Shown: piece after piece, positions 60,346 through 64,000 of the stretch | Position numbering within the stretch: position 1 is the first letter of the stretch | Layout: each line of letters opens with the position of its first letter | Assembly (NCBI GenBank): GCA_030490835.1 | Contig: CM059971.1 | Span: forward strand, 43,262,012-43,326,011 | Length of the DNA stretch: 64,000 nt | Direction: 5' to 3' | DNA from: Annona cherimola | Lineage: Eukaryota; Streptophyta; Magnoliopsida; Magnoliales; Annonaceae | Position numbers and translations under genes: made by a program | Notes under the pieces: generated by a model | Database searches by the model: none | Told to the model about the DNA's origin: nothing | The model's input: the letters and a program-made list of their open reading frames with translations, nothing else

Positions 60346-61330
60346 CTATCCATTCGGAATACCGGTATTAACCAGTCTAAAATATTTTCTTCTTCAGTTC
60401 CCTTTCCAGTTTCCGTAAACTAGTAAGGGTCCTTATCATTTTCAAATTTTCCTAACCTCATTTCTTATGGATATCATAGAGAAATCATTTCTCTCGTATC
60501 TATCTTTCAATCACATCGGGATTGAGGAGCATTCCGGCAATCATTATTGCCTTCGTTCTTCTTCATTTTTCTACCATCTCTTGCTATGATATACCAACTT
60601 TTGTGGTATCATATGTGTGATCTTCTTTTCCTTCTGTACATGCTAACTAGACATGTTTTGCTACACTTTTCTGCAATAATTTGCAGGGATTTTCTATCAA
60701 TTATAGCTATTGGTTGGGTTATCCTTTCTTATTCATTTCTTTCCTTACACCAGGTTCTTTAATTTCTAGTGGCAATGTATCCTTGCCCTGACTATACATG
60801 TTAATTACCAACATGTGTATATCCTGATGTTCTATTGGAAGACATTTCTTAACAAATTCTTCCAAATTACCTTCTTTGATTATGGCATAATAGCCATTTA
60901 GGGTTTCCTATTACTTATAACCATTCCCAATCAAAGCTTGGACATTTCATTTAACTACATGTTCAAACCTTGAACATGTTCTTAGGTTCACTCATCCATC
61001 ACTCAGTCTGAATAAAATTTAATTCACTTGAGAACTTAGGTGGATACCGAGCTAGAAAGGCATCAATAACCTTCCCCTTTACTTCTATCTTATCATTATC
61101 AACCTTTAAGGGTTTGGGTACTAGGTAAAAATATATTACCTATACCATTTTATCTTTTCCACCTGCTTTTAATTGGTCCTGTTGGGTATTTTTCCAAAGG
61201 CCCTGTATTATTCTTTCTATCGAAGCCACACAATCTTGGGCGGCCTACTTGCACTGCTTCTTATAAAGTTGCAGTTATCCTTTACTCTTTCTACCTGTGA
61301 GATATTACTCTTAGCGGTAACACCTCAAAT
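60346..61330 (-). pseudogene. G3 gag remnant
   Basis: Scattered matches to the G2 gag occur in the same order: TTCCCTTTCCAGTTTCCGTA (about 60400; G2 about 45945), the phrase GAGCTAGAAAGGCATCAATA (about 61050; G2 about 46510), and TTCCAAAGGCCCTGTATTAT (about 61190; G2 about 46650). No long frame survives. It shows that G3 derives from a gag-pol chromovirus and has lost pol. Confidence 0.55.
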
Positions 61331-62269
61331 CCTTTGACTTAGGGTTTATAGTTACCCGTCGTTAATGAGCTTATGGACTCACTTGTCCTGATCATTTAGA
61401 TTTGCTATTAGCTTTTCTTCTTCCTTGTTGACTCATATCAATAACTGCCTATCTCTTGTTCAAAACAAAGGCGATAAGCATTTAGTAGAAAGCAGCATAT
61501 AGCCTTATGTCAATAGCATTTCTCATTATAATTTTCATTCATATTACACATAGTCAACATGATCATTTCTGATCATAAAATCATCATACGTAGTCAATAA
61601 CATAATCTAGAAAGATCAATGATCTTTCCTTTTTCATATACACTTAGCACTTGAACAAAATCAAATGCATTCATATTTTCATAATATCAAACATCATATA
61701 CATTGGGAGTCAAAAGAAACTCCTTTTTTTCTACCTTTCTCATTTCTATCTTTGCCTTTCATAGTGTAAGGTTGCTTTTCCCTACACATACAGATTATAT
61801 TTGCATAATCTGTCATTTTATCATAATTATAAACTCTAAACCAACAATCACTTAGAAAGTTGGCACCTTGGTGCCTTCCATATGTCACCATGGCTCTATA
61901 CCTTAAAACATATGTAACATATAGCACAATCTCGTGCTATTTTAGGTAAGGTGTGGTCAACCTTAGCTATGGGGGGTTTCTATGTAGAGTTCCATAACCC
62001 ATCAGCTGTTCTACTTCCCTTCTATCCATTGTCTTTTCTTAAACTCTCTTATCTCCAACTTCATCTCATTGTCCTCATATCATTTTTCCTTCGTATACCA
62101 TCTATTTCATGAAATATAGTGACCAGCTACATTTCCTTAATTAACCATATACTTGTGTCACAACGACACACAATATAAGACAATACATATCGTATGTGTC
62201 TTATACTCTCAATCAATTTCTTACATCACTTTCCATTTTTCTTCTATAGCTGTCCATCAATCTTCGCTG
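61331..62269 (-). other. G3 leader: non-coding
   Basis: There is no open frame of note and no counterpart of the G2 extra reading frame is seen. Small hairpins recur: GATCATTTCTGATC (about 61561), AAAGATCAATGATCTTT (about 61611), AGATTATATTTGCATAATCT (about 61792), and AGCACAATCTCGTGCT (about 61922). Confidence 0.55.
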
Positions 62270-62426
62270 AAATATCATCTTTGTGATATCAGGCCTTTGT
62301 TTTCCATGCCTATTTATCACTCCATATTCTGATACCAACTTCTGTGGCATCAGACCTATCCTTTCATCATCCTTTATTTTCTCCTTACCACGCCTGTTTA
62401 CCAATCCTTGCTCTGATACCAAACTC
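62270..62426 (-). repeat. Triplicated primer-site segment in the G3 leader
   Basis: Three imperfect copies of a 60-65 bp segment contain GATAYCA(G/A) and a CCATGCCTRTTTA-like phrase. The copy nearest the LTR holds the working primer site; the next also has CTGATACCAACTTCTGTGGC, a decayed primer site with LTR edge. Confidence 0.6.
62410..62421 (-). other. Primer binding site, G3
   Basis: TGGTATCAGAGC on the - strand, five bases from the 5' LTR end. Complementary to initiator-Met tRNA. Confidence 0.9.
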
Positions 62427-64000
62427 TGTGGCGCCCCGAACCGAGACGTCACTTCCTTACCTCAAGATCTATCGATTGGTAAATGTGAATCAGGATTGTT
62501 GCCCTGATCACGCGGCGGGTTTTTAATTGGAATACGTCCAAATTTTTTTCGATTATTCATCTGTCATCATTCATAATCTTGACATGACAATCATCACACA
62601 TTGTGACATTTCACTTGTAATAAAATTCATCATTTCATTCATAGCACCTTTATATGCCTGTCGTTATACACTGAATCATTGAATAAATCATACTTTCGTA
62701 CATTCAGTCATTAATTCACATGGAACTTAGAACTCTAGCTAAGTTCGGATATACATAAACACCTAGTATCTTTTCATGCCTTCCTGCCGTGAAAGTTTCC
62801 TTAACTTAGGCATCATAATTTACATTCATACATTCAACCATTGAATCATATATAGAACTTAATATTCTCATTAAGTTCACATACACATTAGCTTACCTTA
62901 GCATATTTATGCTTTTTCATTCCTCATAGCCTTCAAGGCTATCATCATGGACCTTCCTCCATGTCTGAGGTTCGCAACCTTCTGAGTTTCCTCAGTACCT
63001 GTCTAAGGGTTTGGAAAACAAAACGTGAGTGACAACTCAGTAAGCAAGCATTTTAGGGCAAGGCTTCTTGAAAACCTTTTTCATAAACATTGGGAATACC
63101 TTGTTCCTGAGGACATGCGTATGTCCTAAAATACCATCATGAAATCCTTTATTATAAGGACAATTTCATGTCCTTGAATGCTTTCATAAAGCATTCATTC
63201 TTAAAATCATTTACAAGCCGCGCCTGGGCTTGTTTAGGCAAAACATATATATTTTACCTTTAATGATGAGTTTCCATTAATCTTATATGAACATTTTTAA
63301 TGTTCAAAGCCATTACATGAAATCAATCGGTTGCCAGTGGACATTTTACGTCCAAAACCACATAAATACTTAGGCAACGGAGACATCTCATGCCTCAAAA
63401 CATCATTAACATAAACCATCATAAAATTAAGAGACATTGCATGTCTCAAAACATCATTCGCATAAGCCGTCATAAAATCAAGAGACATTTCATGTCTCAA
63501 AACATCATGCACATAAGCCATCATAAAATCAAGAGACATTTCATGTCTCAAAACATCATTCGCATAAGCCATCATAAAATCAAGAGACATTTCATGTCTC
63601 AAAACATCATTTACATAACCTTATTGGCAATGGACATTCATATGTCCTTAAACATCAATCACATAAGCCTTTCTCGGCAAAGGACATTCTTATGTCCAAA
63701 AACATTCTTTATTTAGGCTTTCTTACAAATGAACATAAATCCTTTTCATAATTCCCCGTCTTGGGGCTTGTTTATAGCAAACAAGGAAAACCATTTTCAT
63801 GAATGCATTTGCATAAACACATTTCCTTTAATTCTTGTTATTTACACTTTTGTGTAAAACCCCCTTTCTTTTAGGGTAACCATTTCATAAAAATCCATTT
63901 AGGATACTTTCATAAAATCATATTTTCATAACCCAATCTTTGGGCTTTTCAGAAATAAAACATAGGCAAATGCATTTCTCTCCATCCAGTAGTGACACTT
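62427..64000 (-). repeat. G3 5' LTR, cut by the window end
   Basis: The first 1574 bases (from the LTR 3' end) repeat 54056-55629 without a difference that I can see, including the 51 bp tandem array. Such identity means recent insertion or gene conversion. Confidence 0.9.

Larger units (their letters stand above)
54056..64000 (-). mobile_element. G3: non-autonomous chromovirus derivative with 5.6 kb LTRs (runs off the window)
   Basis: The 3' LTR (54056-59668), polypurine tract, 2.76 kb interior, primer site and the first 1574 bases seen of the 5' LTR (62427-64000) form one - strand element. The repeated parts look identical, with a constant offset of 8371. The interior has decayed gag text and no protease, reverse transcriptase or integrase. 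It resembles the large non-coding derivatives called LARDs, which move with proteins from a relative. The left target flank is ATTAC (54051-54055); the right flank is outside the window. Confidence 0.85.

Overview
The window is plant nuclear DNA made almost wholly of nested LTR retrotransposons. I see no host gene, rRNA, tRNA, organelle or bacterial sequence and no CRISPR array. The elements are Ty1/copia of Sirevirus (SIRE/Maximus) type and Ty3/gypsy chromoviruses of Del/Tekay type with very long LTRs. Both use an initiator-Met tRNA primer site (TGGTATCAGAGC). The host is a repeat-rich, AT-rich angiosperm. A large-genome monocot or magnoliid is possible, but the sequence does not decide it.

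Layout: (a) 134-16134, a decayed Sirevirus (copia-1, + strand): pol remnant, remnant of a third ORF, two polypurine tracts and a 3' LTR. It carries two chromoviral solo LTRs, LTR-1 (2936-8937, 6.0 kb) and LTR-2 (11809-14894, 3.1 kb). (b) 16135-21687, continued at 36313-37225: old LTR relics in both orientations and a Tat-like protease fragment. They are split by solo LTR-3 (21688-36312), which is itself split by a young Sirevirus, copia-2 (22957-33912, - strand). Copia-2 has identical-looking 1714 bp LTRs and intact gag, pol and a third ORF. (c) 37226-45023, a 5'-truncated chromovirus (G1, +) with broken pol and a 4.0 kb 3' LTR. (d) 45024-54055, a chromovirus (G2, -) cut off at the start of reverse transcriptase. 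It has an extra reading frame upstream of gag, which a copia solo LTR (47702-49478) interrupts. (e) 54056-64000 and beyond, a non-autonomous chromovirus derivative (G3, -) inserted in the G2 LTR. It has two matching 5.6 kb LTRs around about 2.8 kb of decayed, pol-less interior.

Insertion order read from nesting and target duplications: old LTR relics, then LTR-3 (AAAAA), then copia-2 (GGGGG); copia-1, then LTR-1 (ATATG) and LTR-2 (GCATT/ACATT); G2, then copia-3 solo LTR (GTGGA) and G3.

The least ordinary signals are in the chromoviral LTRs. All six long LTRs share a splice donor about 150-200 nt after a TATA-like site where one is visible, then a 39-47 nt box between a consensus acceptor and a consensus donor (a candidate microexon), then a hairpin followed by a further acceptor-like site. 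The putative second intron holds arrays of short hairpins whose two arms change together. In the Sireviruses, palindromes centred on GTCGAC lie upstream of the LTR TATA box and again just ahead of the third ORF, which suggests a reused internal promoter.
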